From Cymbidium sinense (taxonomy: Eukaryota; Streptophyta; Magnoliopsida; Asparagales; Orchidaceae): 64,000 nt of DNA. The stretch spans positions 212,778,982 through 212,842,981 of the forward strand of contig CM038215.1 in assembly GCA_021442155.1 (NCBI GenBank), in the 5' to 3' direction. Below the pieces are notes generated by a model that saw nothing but the letters and a program-made list of their open reading frames with translations, was not told where the DNA came from and ran no database searches. Shown one piece after another: positions 48,200 through 59,379 of the stretch. Every line of letters begins with the position of its first letter. Positions within the stretch are counted from its first letter, which is position 1. The position numbers and the translations under genes were made by a program.

Positions 48200-49170
48200 G
48201 AATTCCTCCTCCATGTTGATAAGAGATTATAATTCAATAGTGGCATCTTGCGTTCTTGATCTTGATTTCATCTAGTGTACTAGCTTCATACTTGAGTGCA
48301 CAAACTCTTTTCAGCCTCACCCACCTTGTTGGTGATATTCCCAAAGATCTCTCAATTCCATTTTTTGAATGTAGCTGCCATATTCTTAAGAAGCTTTTAA
48401 ATTTTAATCCAATGATTAGAATGTTTTCTGACTTCCAAGCTCCTTTAATGCATTTAAAGTAATTTGGGTGATGAGCCACATGTTAAAGAATCTAAAGGAT
48501 GAGTTTTGCTTGTCATCATAGAACTATAAGGGGGTTATGATCTGAAGTAGTTCTACATTAAATGCTTGGCAAAGGAATGGTGAAAGTAATTCGACCATTT
48601 TTCATTGACAAGTATCATATCTAGCCTTTCATATGCTTTGCTCCTGGTCCATGTGTATGGATAGCTCGAGAAACCCAAATCATAGAGGCTAGCTCTAATA
48701 ATATAATCATAGAACTCTCTCATTGGAGCATTGCTTGGTTTCCTTACCCCCTTCTTTTCATTAGGATTAGAGATTATCTTCATGTCTTCCCCCACAGCCC
48801 AACATGAGTTATAGCTATCAACATTGCATTACACTTTCCCCCAAGTGTCTCTTTTAGACTCCCTTGAGTAACTAGCATAAATAGAGGTAAAGAACATAGT
48901 GGTATCAAAGTAAGAGATAAAAATATGTATAAATTAAGGATCATCAATTAAGACTTAGACTTGAATGTGGCTCCTTCAAAGGGTCAAATTTTTCTAAGGC
49001 AATTAGAGTAGACACTGAAATTGCTAAATCTCCTCTTATATTTGTTTATGTTATCCTTGTGAATCATTAGTTCCAAAATAGTGAAGGTGTCAAGTTTGTG
49101 AGCCTTGTTAGATTTTTGAATCAGTTGGAGACATCATTCTTAGCAATGCCTCTTATGTTCCAAATTTAGT
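48200..49170 (-). pseudogene. L1 APE-type endonuclease
   Basis: It starts near 49170 with a WNIRGIAKN-like motif. The frame at 48553-48795 carries DYIIRASLYDLGFSSYPYTWTR and RLDMILVNEKW, the conserved DLGF...YTW and RLDR-x-L strands. The frame at 48234-48479 gives HHPNYF, the SDHxP-like segment, with the catalytic S-D lost. Confidence 0.83.
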
Positions 49171-49480
49171 CATAAGTAGATTCCTTCTCATGGTGCTCCT
49201 TGGAATTCTATCATCCAAGGTGGAAAGGATTCCAACATCTGAAGTAGAAGCCATATTAATGAGAGCATTTGGGTTGATATTCTTAAATTCTTTTATGCCC
49301 TTAAGCTTTTGTTTTTTGTTCCTTTGTATCATCCATTCTCCCTCATGTCTTGGCTAATTTGGTTTATAATTTTAGCATCAGGAGCAGTGTTCTAAATTGG
49401 ATAATGTCCCTCTTCTGCTGGCATTGTGAGATTAGCTTATTTAGGAAGTCATGTTTATCAACCGGTAAATCCACTTGTGA

Positions 49481-50730
49481 ATTGTTGAATAAATAAATAA
49501 ATAAATAAATAAGTATATTATTTTGTAACATGAATTATAAATCAAACTTGTTTAGTTTATTATACTAAAAGAAATTATTTGTAGCATTCATAATAATATT
49601 TTAATAAATTATGTCAGAAGCATGGCATCTAAAATAATATTTAACATAATAATAAATTTACACTTTTATGTTTAATTTAATTTTGAATAAAATTTATTAT
49701 CTCTTTTAAATTTATCATTCCTTCAAAATTAAATTTAGATAATTTTATTACTTACACATTTATTTTTTACAATATTATTTTGATGAATGGTAAATATTTC
49801 TAAGATAAAATAATCATTAAATTTATTAAGAAATAAGTTTACTAATGCTATTCATTTATTACTTTATTTTAGAAACACTAGTTAAGGTGGCATTTATGAA
49901 AATGTCAATAAAATTCTACAAAAGTCTTCACATTGCATATTTAGTTATTTCTTGCACTTTTAAAAAACTAAGAAATTCATTAACATTCAAGAAAAATTTT
50001 ATCATAAAAAGTTTACTAATTGATGTTTGCAACATCTTGATCTTAGCAAGCTTTTCTCTCAACCTTGAGAGGTCTTCATATTAACCTTTAGAGGTCTTTA
50101 CCTCACCATAAGCATGAAAGTTGACCACAAAGATGATGAATCACCGATGGCGTGCAAACTCGCTTGCATACAAATGGTCAAATGTCTATAATGTACATTG
50201 GATAACTCATCTCGATGACTCAAAGAATCCATACCAGAGAACTCACCTTATGTTGTTAGGTGTTTACCTCACACTAGTGAGTTCCCTCTATACTCAACTT
50301 ACCTTATGTGTACTTACCATATGCAATGATCCCTCTCACCTAACTATCTTTTTAGAAGGAGAGAGGCTTGAGAGCCTTAACTATTTAGTTGTCTGCAAAA
50401 AAAAAAAAAAAAAAAAAAAAAGAAACACTACTTTTCATTGAATTTTTTTTTGAATAATACAATTTGGGACATTTCTTACATTTTTTTACTTTTTGGTTGT
50501 CTATTTTCTTAACCTAACTTTCCAAGCACCTAAGAAGGTTATGCTTCACTCCATAGGAAATTTTGGATTCAACATCCTTTTAGGTGTCGTGAGCATGGAT
50601 AAGGTCGAGAACTAAAAGTTAAGTACAAACACGACACTCAGTACAAAATAATTAGGTAGGCATGGAGTCGAACACCCAATAGTTTGCCATGCAATAAGAT
50701 TTTAAGACATGGAGAATAAAATCACCCACT
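49481..50730. other. Region before the second Tat element; may hold its 5' LTR
   Basis: AT-rich to about 50040, then more balanced sequence with GTTCACTAGTGAG-like words, a 25-A run (50397-50421), and sequence leading to a primer-binding-like site. No gene recognised. A TAAA-type microsatellite (AAATA)n sits at about 49486-49511. Confidence 0.45.
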
Positions 50731-50756
50731 TGGTATAAGCGACCATGGAGAAGGTC
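50731..50756 (+). other. Primer-binding-like site of the Tat element
   Basis: TGGTATAAGCGACCATGGAG-like sequence resembling the TGGCGCCG...GGGGA form typical of Tat elements, about 200 bp before gag. Several mismatches. Confidence 0.4.
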
Positions 50757-50899
50757 AATAACATGGAACCAAAAGTTAGAGAAAATGAAGGTTCTTTAAG
50801 TTCGATGATTCATCGATCTTGTCGATTGAGGGAAGAATTATCTAAAACTTCTAGCATGGAAGATGAGTCATTTTATGTGAGTGAAGAAGAGGACATATA

Positions 50900-51880
50900 G
50901 ATAGATCAAATAAATCTAACCAACACTTTCTCTATGAGAATCATGGAAGCTTGCCCCCTGTATAGATTCATGATCTCATACTTGGAGTTATACAATGGCA
51001 TAGAACTAATAGATTATATAGCATATTACAATCAACATCCCTCGTACCTAAATGACATGATAAAGTGCCACCTCTTTTTCACCACTTTCAAAGAATCGAC
51101 CTCAAGTGGTTCTCATGTCTACTAGTAGGAGTTATAACCTCATTCATTAATATCAAAAGAATGTTCTGAATATAGTTAGCTAGAGTAAAAAAAATCATTG
51201 AAGAGTTTCCAACACTTATATAAATGAGGTAGGAGCTTGGTGAATTCTTAAGATAGTTCATCATAGTCTTCCAAAGAAAAATGTTGGAAGTCAAATACTT
51301 GGAACCCTACGGTGGCACAGGTAGCACTCACTCAAGGTTTAAGAGAAAGTTTGTTTAGATATGCACTTTTGCTTTAGTAACCCAAATCACTTGCCAAATT
51401 ACTTAAGTTGGCAAATAATCACATGAACATCGAGGAATATAATAAATTCATTCAGCTAATGTCAATGACTCCCATAAATGATTTAGTGAAGAGGTCACCC
51501 TTAAAGTGATTATTTAGAGATAGATTTCAAGCACAAAGACTAGATAAAAGTAGATGGCTTGTTAGAGAGGAAGCACTTATACATACATGGATTTAAAAAA
51601 CAAATAAATTATTACCCAAGAGTTGAGTACTAGCAACCAAGCTTGGTGACTCCATTGAGGATGTCGATGAATTAGTAGAAGGCATCCATAATAAAGAATA
51701 CTTTAAGCAACCATCACCTATAAAAGTTGAAGAGTCCGTGATGGTTTTAGATATTATGCCTATCACCAAGATCATAGACATGACATTGAGGAGTGCCTTC
51801 ACCTAAAAAGCTTAGTTGATGTGTTAGTTAAAGCTAGGAAGTTCAATAAATTTATTAGGTGAAAGGATAAAGTAGTCAAA
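50900..51880 (+). pseudogene. Tat gag remnant
   Basis: 50934-51125 reads FMISYLELYNGIELIDYIAYY and CHLFFTTFKESTSS. Further pieces give FQRKMLEVKYLEPYGGT and later a YYAYHQDHRHDIEECLHLK segment (51740-51810). The last is the H-x-D-H-x-H-D-x-E-x-C cysteine-histidine motif seen near the end of Tat gag proteins. Frames change at least three times. Confidence 0.82.
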
Positions 51881-52089
51881 ATGGGCAAAGAACCCACCCC
51901 GCATGTGATCCATATTGCGGGAGTCATGCTTTCCATTTTAGAGACATGAGGAACCCTCAAGAGAGCGAGCTTCAAATGACTTCGATCTAGATATGTTTCA
52001 CGGCAGTGTGTACCATACACCTTTATAATTCTATAAGTTTTTTTAAAAATAACCAACCCGCATGGATAAGCAATATAACAATGCAATCA

Positions 52090-52480
52090 TTGGCACAATA
52101 TCAATCGCCAACTATCAAAATGGGAGTATATTAATCGATCCTGGGTGTTCCATCAATATCATTTTTAAATCTGTCTTTGATAAACTACTTTTGGTGAGTT
52201 CTTAACTCACCCCTACTAGAGGGCCGACATATGATTTTTGAAAAGAAAGAAAAATGAAGGGATGATCACTCTTCTATGACATGGGGAAAAGGAAAAAAAG
52301 TAGCTCATGATAATGGTGAATTTCATTATAGTTGAAGTACTTGGCACTTACAAAGCCATCTTGATAACTTTACTCAACACATTTAAAGCGGTGGTATCAA
52401 TATACCATGTATCAGTCAAATTCCCACAAGTGGGGAAGAGATCACTATTAAAGGAAACTTTGGTTCAGTAATCATGTAAT
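52090..52480 (+). pseudogene. Tat aspartic protease remnant
   Basis: The plus frame near 52108-52190 reads NYQNGSILIDPGCSINIIF, where the family has VDxGSSVNILF. The catalytic aspartate is followed by P-G-C in place of the usual residues. A later KFPTSGEEITIKGNFG segment (about 52418) corresponds to the linker after protease. Confidence 0.7.
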
Positions 52481-52973
52481 GTAATCTAAAGCAATTCTTC
52501 TTTTCATGTTTGGTTAGGTAAAAGTAATTTGTAAAATTTAAGAGTATTTCCATTTCCTTTCTAACTTATTTTTTTGTAAGAATAATCAAAGCGTATTTAG
52601 TTTACACATGAGCGAACATCTGAGCGAAAACCTGAGAAAACTTTTTTTTTCATTTTGGGAGGAGATGCAGGAAATTTTTTTTTTTTTTTAATTTATTTTT
52701 TTGAATCAATTGGTAATATTAATTTTAACTTTAATTAAAATAAATATTATTATAACAATTAAGATTTAATAAATATAATTATATTTATTCAAATTGAAGA
52801 TAAATAATTCGATAAATAAAATAAAATAAAATAATAATTAAATTTTATTTATTTAGTAAAAAATAATTAAAGCATAAATTATTTATTAAAGAAAAATTAT
52901 TTAATAAATAAATATTAAATCTTAATTTATTTAATAAAATTCTTATTAATTAATTAATGTTTAATATAGTAAT

Positions 52974-53013
<40 letters not shown>

Positions 53014-53069
53014 TTAATATAATAAATGATAATATTCAAATTTTATTTATTTAATAATAATTAATATCT

Positions 53070-53205
53070 TAGAAAATTTGTAAATTAATTACTAATAATT
53101 AAATATTAGAAATAAATTTTATTTGTATTTGATTTTATTTTAATATTTTAGAAAATTTGTAAATTAATTACTAATAATTAAATATTCGAAATAAATTTTA
53201 TTTAT
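53070..53205. repeat. 79-bp period tandem duplication
   Basis: TAGAAAATTTGTAAATTAAT and the following approximately 35 bases occur at 53070 and again at 53149 with one or two differences. Confidence 0.8.
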
Positions 53206-53250
53206 TTTTTATAAATTTATCTATATTTTATTTGATAATATTTATTTTAA

Positions 53251-53266
53251 TTGAATACTTTAATTA
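53251..53266. repeat. Target site duplication of the RTE tail, left copy
   Basis: TTGAATACTTTAATTA, identical to 53684-53699. Confidence 0.9.
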
Positions 53267-53683
53267 TAAGATGGTGGTAAGAGCAATGACTTATTGCAGA
53301 ATGTTGGCCAATAAAGAAGCATAAGACTAAGTTAAGTTTAAGATGAGGATGCTTAGGTGGATGAGTGGCTTTACTCTTAGAGATAGAATGCAAAATGAGT
53401 ATGTTAGGAAAAAGTTGGAGTAGCTCATGGTAGATAAGATTAGGAGAGTAGCTTTGGTTTGGCCACATAAAGCGTCGGGTCCATGACGATTAGGAGAGTA
53501 GATGCATTAGATTTGCCTTATGTTAAGAAAGGTAGAGGTGACCTAAAAGACTTTAAGATGTATAAATAATGATCTTAGTATACTTTAGATGAGAATTTGA
53601 CATAATAGGACACAATGGAGGCGAAGGATTCATGTATTACCACCTAGTGGGATTAAGGCTTGTTGTTGTTGTTGTTGTTGTTG
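53267..53683 (+). mobile_element. 5'-truncated RTE LINE tail with 16-bp target duplication
   Basis: Plus-strand RTE C-terminal sequence (the RMLRWMSGFTLRDRMQNE-like segment near 53343-53400), the 3' UTR AAGGATTCATGTA and TAGTGGGATTAAGGCTTG, and a (TTG)n end. It is bounded by a perfect 16-bp direct repeat TTGAATACTTTAATTA (53251-53266 and 53684-53699). The insertion lies inside the MITE-like block, which lies inside the Tat element. Confidence 0.9.
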
Positions 53684-53699
53684 TTGAATACTTTAATTA
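53684..53699. repeat. Target site duplication of the RTE tail, right copy
   Basis: TTGAATACTTTAATTA, identical to 53251-53266. Its first TTG merges with the (TTG)n tail, so the exact boundary could shift by 3 bases. Confidence 0.88.
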
Positions 53700-53959
53700 A
53701 ATTCTATTTATATAATAAAGTATTAATATAAATATTTACTTTACATTCATCCAACCAAATATTTACACGGTATTTACTTTTCACGCTCAACCAAAGCAGA
53801 AAATATAGTTTACATGTTTCTTTACATTTTAAAACAACAAGCGTAAAGTATTAGTGTAATAATTTTCTATCTGGTTTAAATGACTTTAAAAAAAAAAAAG
53901 AAGTTTTGCAATTGGATGTTGCACGCACTAGGATAGGGGTTTTTGAGAAAATCAAAGTG

Positions 53960-54850
53960 ATACCAACTGCATGAAATTATGAACGGGTCCTTAGAATTAG
54001 TTTGAATCTTTTCATCGAGCACAAGAGATCCGTAATCCAAACTCTCCAAGAAGATATTAGTGTGTTTTCCTAGATGATAGTTGAGATGCTAGATATTGAT
54101 ATCAACATCACTTGTCATCATCTCAATGTTTAGAAATATGCTCAACCCATAAAGTAAAAAAAAAGAAAGTTTGCTACACTAATCGCCAAACCGATTAAAG
54201 AGGAAGTCATCAATTTCCTCAAAGCCAACTTCATCAGTGAAGTTTAGTTCCCAAAGTGGGTGTTGAACATAGTAATGGTGAAAAAAATCACGAGAAGTGG
54301 ATAATGTTCATCGATTTCAAAATTTAAACTTTGCATTCCCAAAAGATATCCTCTAATATAGGAACACTAATTGACTCAACAGATACTTTGTAATAAGTTT
54401 TCTAGATGAGTTCTTAGGATATCATCAAATACAAATGTATCTCACCAACTTCAGAGAAGAAGTCTTTCAATACTAAAGAAAGACTATATTATATAGGTTA
54501 TGCCTTTCACTCTCAAGAATGTGGGGGCAACTTATCAGAGAATGATAGATCAAATGTTCAAGGATCAAAAGGGAAGAAATATGGAGGTTAATGTTGATGA
54601 CTTATTAGTTAAGAGCAAGTTGCCTGGGAAATATATTCAAAAATTTAAGGAGACTTTTGCTACGTTAAAGTACCACATGTGCCTCAACCCTTTGAAATGC
54701 ACCTTTAGCTTAAAGTAAAAAAAAAATTATGGGATTCTTAATAACTCATAAAAAAATCAACCCAGTTAAAGTAATATTCATAATCATCATGCCTTCACCA
54801 AGGACAACAAAAGAAGTTCAGTGACTCATGAGGAGAATCATAGATTAAAT
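53960..54850 (+). pseudogene. Tat reverse transcriptase
   Basis: The linker LNLFIEHKRSVIQTLQEDIS (about 53995) leads into an IKEEVINFLKANFISEV segment (about 54196). The RT core at 54500-54718 reads MPFTLKNVGATYQRMIDQMF, then MEVNVDDLLVKSK and LNPLKCTFSLK. The family box is VYVDDMLVKSK; the aspartates persist, the tyrosine is asparagine. Stops and a frameshift lie between these parts. Confidence 0.87.
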
Positions 54851-54871
54851 CGGTTCATCTCTAAGATATGA

Positions 54872-55390
54872 GTAAGGCTGCAAATGAATTGAGCTGAGCA
54901 CATGCATGTTCGAGTCCAAGCTTATTTACCATTATTCAAGCTTGATTCTAGCTTTTAGGTATCATGCTCAAGCTCGATTCAAGTTTGTTCATGAGCTTAG
55001 TTCAAACTAGATTATCGAGCTTATTAACGAGCATCTCATTTAATAAAATAAATAAGCTTTAATCAAGCTTTAAATAAGCTTGTTCATGAGCGGTTATTGA
55101 AATATACATAGCTATATCAAATAACTTTTGTTAGCCTAAAAGATAAAAAAAACTATTCATAAATAAGCCTTAATTGTGTCATAATTAAACCATGTCGAAC
55201 TCTTAATGAGCTTGTTCATCTTTAAACAATATTGTTCATGAATATAAAAGAACCAAAAGATAAGTCGACCAATGTTGTTCAATTAGTAATCAAGTATTTA
55301 TGAAAGTGTTCACGATCATTTAATTAGTTAAGCAAATGATCATGAACGAGCTCTAATCAAGTTGAGCCATGAGCAACTTATCAGCTTTAT
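54872..55390. mobile_element. Truncated hAT-like element, relative of 11906-12780
   Basis: Starts AAGGCTGCAAATGAATTGAG, closely matching the left end at 11906. It continues with the same AAGCTTGATTC/GAGCTTAGTTCAA word style, ending near GAGCCATGAGCAACTTATC. The right-hand GCAGCCCTT terminus is missing, so this copy is truncated. It interrupts the Tat RT-RNase H junction. Confidence 0.65.
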
Positions 55391-55559
55391 TATTTGAGAG
55401 AAGTTGCTCTCCATTCTTTAAATTACTTAATGGAGCAAAAGACTTGAGTGAACTCTGTGAGAAGACTTTCTTCCACCTAAAAAAATAAACTTCATGACCT
55501 CCTAATGCAAAGTCAGGAAGAAGAAACCTTACTCTTACTCTAGGTTTGGAGAAGACACA

Positions 55560-56340
55560 ATCAATTTTATTTTTTATTGGAAATGAAAGTGGGAAGCAAT
55601 GGCCCATCTACTTTGTCAAGAAATATAAATGCTAAAATACATTATCCAATCATAAAAACTCACACTTTGATGCATTATTTTAGCACAATAACTCTAATCA
55701 TACTTCTAAATCAATTTAAGTCATTAAGGACGATCAACTTAGATCCATGCTTGCCAAGCCATATCATTTAAGAATAAAATGGTCAGTATAATTAAGTAAA
55801 TTTGATATATCATACTTTCTCAGAATGACAATTAAAGCTCAAGCCCTCATTGATTTCCTCATTGATTTATGTAGTTCACATAATGTCCCAATTAACCTAG
55901 AACCATTTTATGATTTTACAAAGATGGGTCATCCAATGAAAAGTATGGTGTCGATGTTGTGTTGAAAAGTCGACAGGGGATACCATAACACAATTGGTCA
56001 TGTTTTGTTTCAAATTAACAAACAATCAATCCATGCATGAAGCTCTACAAACGGACTAAGGTATGCTCAAAGACTTAGAGTTTTACATGTTGTAGTTTAC
56101 TTAGATTCACAACTTATTGTAAGGTAAGTCAAGAAAGATTATAAAGTGAGAGACAAGTCATTATAGAGGTATTTACTTAAGGAGAAAGCATAGATTGGAT
56201 GATTAGAGTACTTCAAAATTGAGCAGATACTCTCACTAATTTATTATCTAGGACATCAAACTCGAGGAGCACCCTATCATTCAACTTGCCTAATCGAGCA
56301 TATAGAAAGAAGAATTCAAGCAAATAAAATATAAGGATCT
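55560..56340 (+). pseudogene. Tat RNase H and archaeal-type RNase H remnant
   Basis: Plus-strand pieces: GPSTLSRNINA (55596), LRTINLDPCL (55726) and, in another frame, an AQALIDFLIDL segment (about 55838). Later an NPSMHEALQTD-like piece and DSQLIVR (about 56104) correspond to the second RNase H, followed by an RYLLKEKA-like linker. Heavily frameshifted, but in the right order. Confidence 0.7.
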
Positions 56341-56549
56341 ACCAAGATGGTTAATCATATAAAATGGTACTTGCAAACTGAGGAAATTGAAGGAGAAACC
56401 AAGAATATGAGAATATTTAAGATCAAAATCAAATAACATTTAGTGATTAGAGGTAAACTATTTTGAAGGTTAGCGACCTCACTCAATATGAGATGTGTAT
56501 TGGTGAGTGTGCTAATTGTTTTGGAGGAAGGACACTCGCTCATACGATC

Positions 56550-57160
56550 CTGAGATAGAGATACTTTTGGCCTACACTAAGAAAAGATGCAAAATAATTC
56601 ACAAGAAAGTGTGAGCAGTGCTAAAAATTTTTCCCTTTGTTACAAAAACCATTAAATCCTCTATAGACTATTTTGAGCCCCTGACCCTTTGGCATTTGGC
56701 AAATGGATTTGATTGATCCTCTATCAATAGTTAGTGAATAAAGAAAGTTTATTCTCATAAATCATTTGCCAATATAACCTCCTAGGTAGTTCAAAATTTT
56801 ATTTGGACTGACATTATTTGTAAGTATGGGCTGCCCATGTTAACCATCGTAGATAATGGGCCATAATTTGCTGATAAAGGGTTAAGAAAGTTTTACGAGT
56901 CTCAAGGAATATAGCTGAAGTTCACATTGGTGCATCATCTTCAAAGTAATGATTAAATAGAAGCAGTGAATAAGAAGATCCTCAACTTATTGAAAAGAGC
57001 AAAGAGCACTAAGGAGAAATTGGTGGATGATGTACCCATCGTGCTTTGGGCATTCAAAATGACTCCGACCACCATAACTAGACATATGCCATTTGCACTA
57101 TCACATGGGATAAATACTATGTTATTAGTTGAGTACAAACTTCACTGTTGGAATTTTTAT
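56550..57160 (+). pseudogene. Tat integrase
   Basis: The zinc-finger region precedes 56640. A DYFEPLTLWHLANGFD segment lies near 56669; the catalytic core continues with FIWTDIICKYGLPMLTIVDNG (about 56794) and a WAFKMTPTTITRHMPFALSHG end at about 57046. The family reads ...WAYRTTxRTxTGxTPFxLxYG. Stops occur between the aspartate and glutamate positions. Confidence 0.83.
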
Positions 57161-57219
57161 TTGTCAAGAGCACCATACAGATCTTTAGGTATTTACTTAA
57201 GTAATCAAATACGCCATTA

Positions 57220-58250
57220 AGGGATATATTTTTTTTTCAAAAGATAATATATTTTGTTATAATGGATTTGATTACTTAATAAGGACTTCTAAGGTTGATG
57301 GGTTAACGATGTACTAGAGATTTTTTTTTCCTAAACTACATGGAGAAGTAGAACAAGATTTATTTTATTGCAAGGTTCATAGTTCCCTATAAGAGCATGC
57401 CCTTATAGTTAATTACATCTTAAGAAAGAAGAATCTCTTCTTAAGAATACTCTCGATTAAAGAAATAGATTTTTATTTCTATGGATTTTAAAGCTTGTCT
57501 TAAAAGGTTGGTTATTTAGAAATTCAATAGGGAACACTTTCAATAGGGAAAGAGTTCTTTTAAAGGCCAATTGGGTTTAAGTAAGAAATGCCTATGATGT
57601 TGGGATGCCTAGTAGGCATTTTAACTACCATTGGGATTTATAATTTTGAGATTGAAATTAATAGAGTTTGAATTGACATTTTCTCAGAAATCTATGACTT
57701 AGGTTCTAATGGCACTAGACTATAGAAATGCATATAGTTGAAGACTTATTCTTAAAAACAGGCTTTAGAACCTAAGTCTATGAGATGCTTCTTACACAAG
57801 TCAGAGGCTTGACCTAGTTCAACTTTTGAGAATTATTAGCTCTTTTCTCTCGGTTGAGAAAATGAATCTATCCACGACTCTTTTGGGACTTATCACCCTT
57901 GGAAGGGTTGTCGGTAACACCACCTAAGTGATTTTAAATCCATGAGTTTAGTCTTCATATTATGCAAGATGGTTGAGTTATTATATTTAGGAAATAGACT
58001 AAGAACTTAACTCTCTCCATAACCTTATGATCATGTTAGGTATGATATGCACCTAACTAATACAACAAATTTTAATTTTTTTTATGTTTTGACTCACAAT
58101 TTGTTTAAGGCTATAGGTATGCAATTTATGCCTACAATGATATAAAATTAAAAGTGGTCATGGGCCAAATCAAAAAGAGAAGACACACTTTCCCAAGAAG
58201 GGTGATTATCCTCAAAGGTCATATACCCCTTTATTTGCAATGACTGAAGT
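57220..58250 (-). repeat. Dispersed repeat family B, inverted copy
   Basis: The reverse complement aligns along 32950-34000, including TTTAATCGAGAGTATT (57449-57464), AAGATGTAATTAACTAT, GTCCTTATTA (57281) and ATGGATTTAAAATCACTTAG (57929-57948). It begins about 60 bp after the integrase remnant. Either this is an insertion in reverse orientation, or family B is a part of a Tat-related element that was rearranged. Confidence 0.65.
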
Positions 58251-58264
58251 GCCATATTTGTATA

Positions 58265-58316
58265 AAAAGAAATAAAATAAAATAAATATAAAAATAAAAA
58301 TAAAAATAAAAATAAA
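58265..58316. repeat. (AAATA)n-type microsatellite
   Basis: A run of AAAATA/AAATAA units. Confidence 0.85.
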
Positions 58317-58319
58317 AGT

Positions 58320-59260
58320 TTTGGCTATAGCACCATGGCTATGTCTATAGCGTCGAGGCACTACCTTGGTCTTCTAGAAGAAACAACTACCTAATCCAAG
58401 CCAAAATTTACATTGTAAGGCATGATCTAGGTCTTTGAGGCACTACACTAACTATTGAGAGAGAATAGTTATCAATACACTCCTATAAAAGTGAGCAGTC
58501 CACTCAAAGGACTTTTTTGCCCACTTTTTCCCTCTACTCTTTCTGAATGGCGCTCACACTTCCCCCTGAGTTTCTCACTTCAGGTAAAAAAATTTGTGCT
58601 TTTGCTTAATAGTTTGATAAATCCCACCATTGATGTTTGATATGGTGTGGAAAATTTGGAGATTTGAAGACCTCCGCCGTTGAATTTTTTTTTCAATAAG
58701 ATATGAAAATCCCCACCCCTCCATTGATCTTAGATTTGAAATAAGAGAGAAGAGTGCTTTGTACTATATAATTTTAAAACCTAGCATTGGTAAGGTGAAA
58801 TGTTATCAAAATTTCTAAAATTTTTGAAAAATTCATACTTTAAATTCAAATTTTGACCCATAGCACCAAGGTGCTAGATATCGGCATTGATGTCACGTTG
58901 TCAGTAGTTACATTATGTAAGTGTATACGTCAAGAATTAACATAGTGATGCTCTAACAAAATCCCATGGTGCTACATACCATACCCATGTGTCACTTGAA
59001 ATATGACTTAGAATATTTGGATCAAAATATGAGATAAAATTCCATAGTGTCGTGGCGCTGAGGGGACAACGCTACAGCATTGTGTTGCCTTATTGCGTGT
59101 GAAAAGGACTTAAAAATTTTTTTTTGGCTCAGAAGAAAATAATATCCCACAGTGATGCGGCATCGTAAGACATCATTGTGGAACCCCTCAGTCCTTTTGT
59201 ACGTCTGATCTTTGAGATGTTATCATACCGCAGGTGCTATACCCTGATTTGATTTTATTT
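58320..59260. repeat. AGCACC/GGTGCT palindrome-word region, part 1
   Basis: A stretch without ORFs, dotted with variants of an AGCACCnnGGTGCT palindrome and its half sites: TAGCACCATGG (58329), TAGCACCAAGGTGCTA (58860-58875, 7-bp arms), CATGGTGCTACAT (58964), GCAGGTGCTAT (59230). GC-richer words such as GTCGTGGCGCTGAG (59050) also occur. The same words recur on the other side of the antisense ORF (60.64-61.03 kb). Confidence 0.6.
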
Positions 59261-59379
59261 TTAATTATCATAGAGTATCACAATGCAAAAAATAATAAAA
59301 AGAGAAATTTTATTTATTCAAAGAAAATTATAAATTATAAATATAAGAAAAGAAGAAAAAATACTAACAGGGAAAGCTT

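Larger units (their letters stand above)
45070..49480 (-). mobile_element. L1-type LINE no. 2, ORF1 mostly absent
   Basis: Same orientation and architecture as the neighbour at 39.5-44.4 kb: endonuclease (about 49170-48200), RT (about 48130-46600), zinc-rich linker (about 46550-45700) and RNase H (45380-45107). Only about 300 bp precede the endonuclease start, so most of ORF1 is missing, the usual result of incomplete reverse transcription. The wording differs throughout from LINE no. 1, so this is not a recent duplication. Confidence 0.85.
52505..53810. mobile_element. MITE-like AT-rich insertion in the Tat element
   Basis: Separates the protease-linker from the RT-linker coding sequence. 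It begins near TTTGGTTAGGTAAAAGTAA (52510) and ends near TTACTTTTCACGCTCAACCAAA (about 53775-53796), an imperfect inverted match (TTTGGTT ... AAAAGTAA on both sides). The interior is AT-rich, with a (TA)n run (52980-53010) and a 79-bp tandem duplication, and has no gene. The exact ends, superfamily and target duplication are unresolved. Confidence 0.4.

Noticed and set aside
50397..50421. 25-A run as the tail of a LINE or processed pseudogene
   Set aside because: The sequence before it shows no LINE or mRNA-like coding content, and I saw no flanking target duplication.
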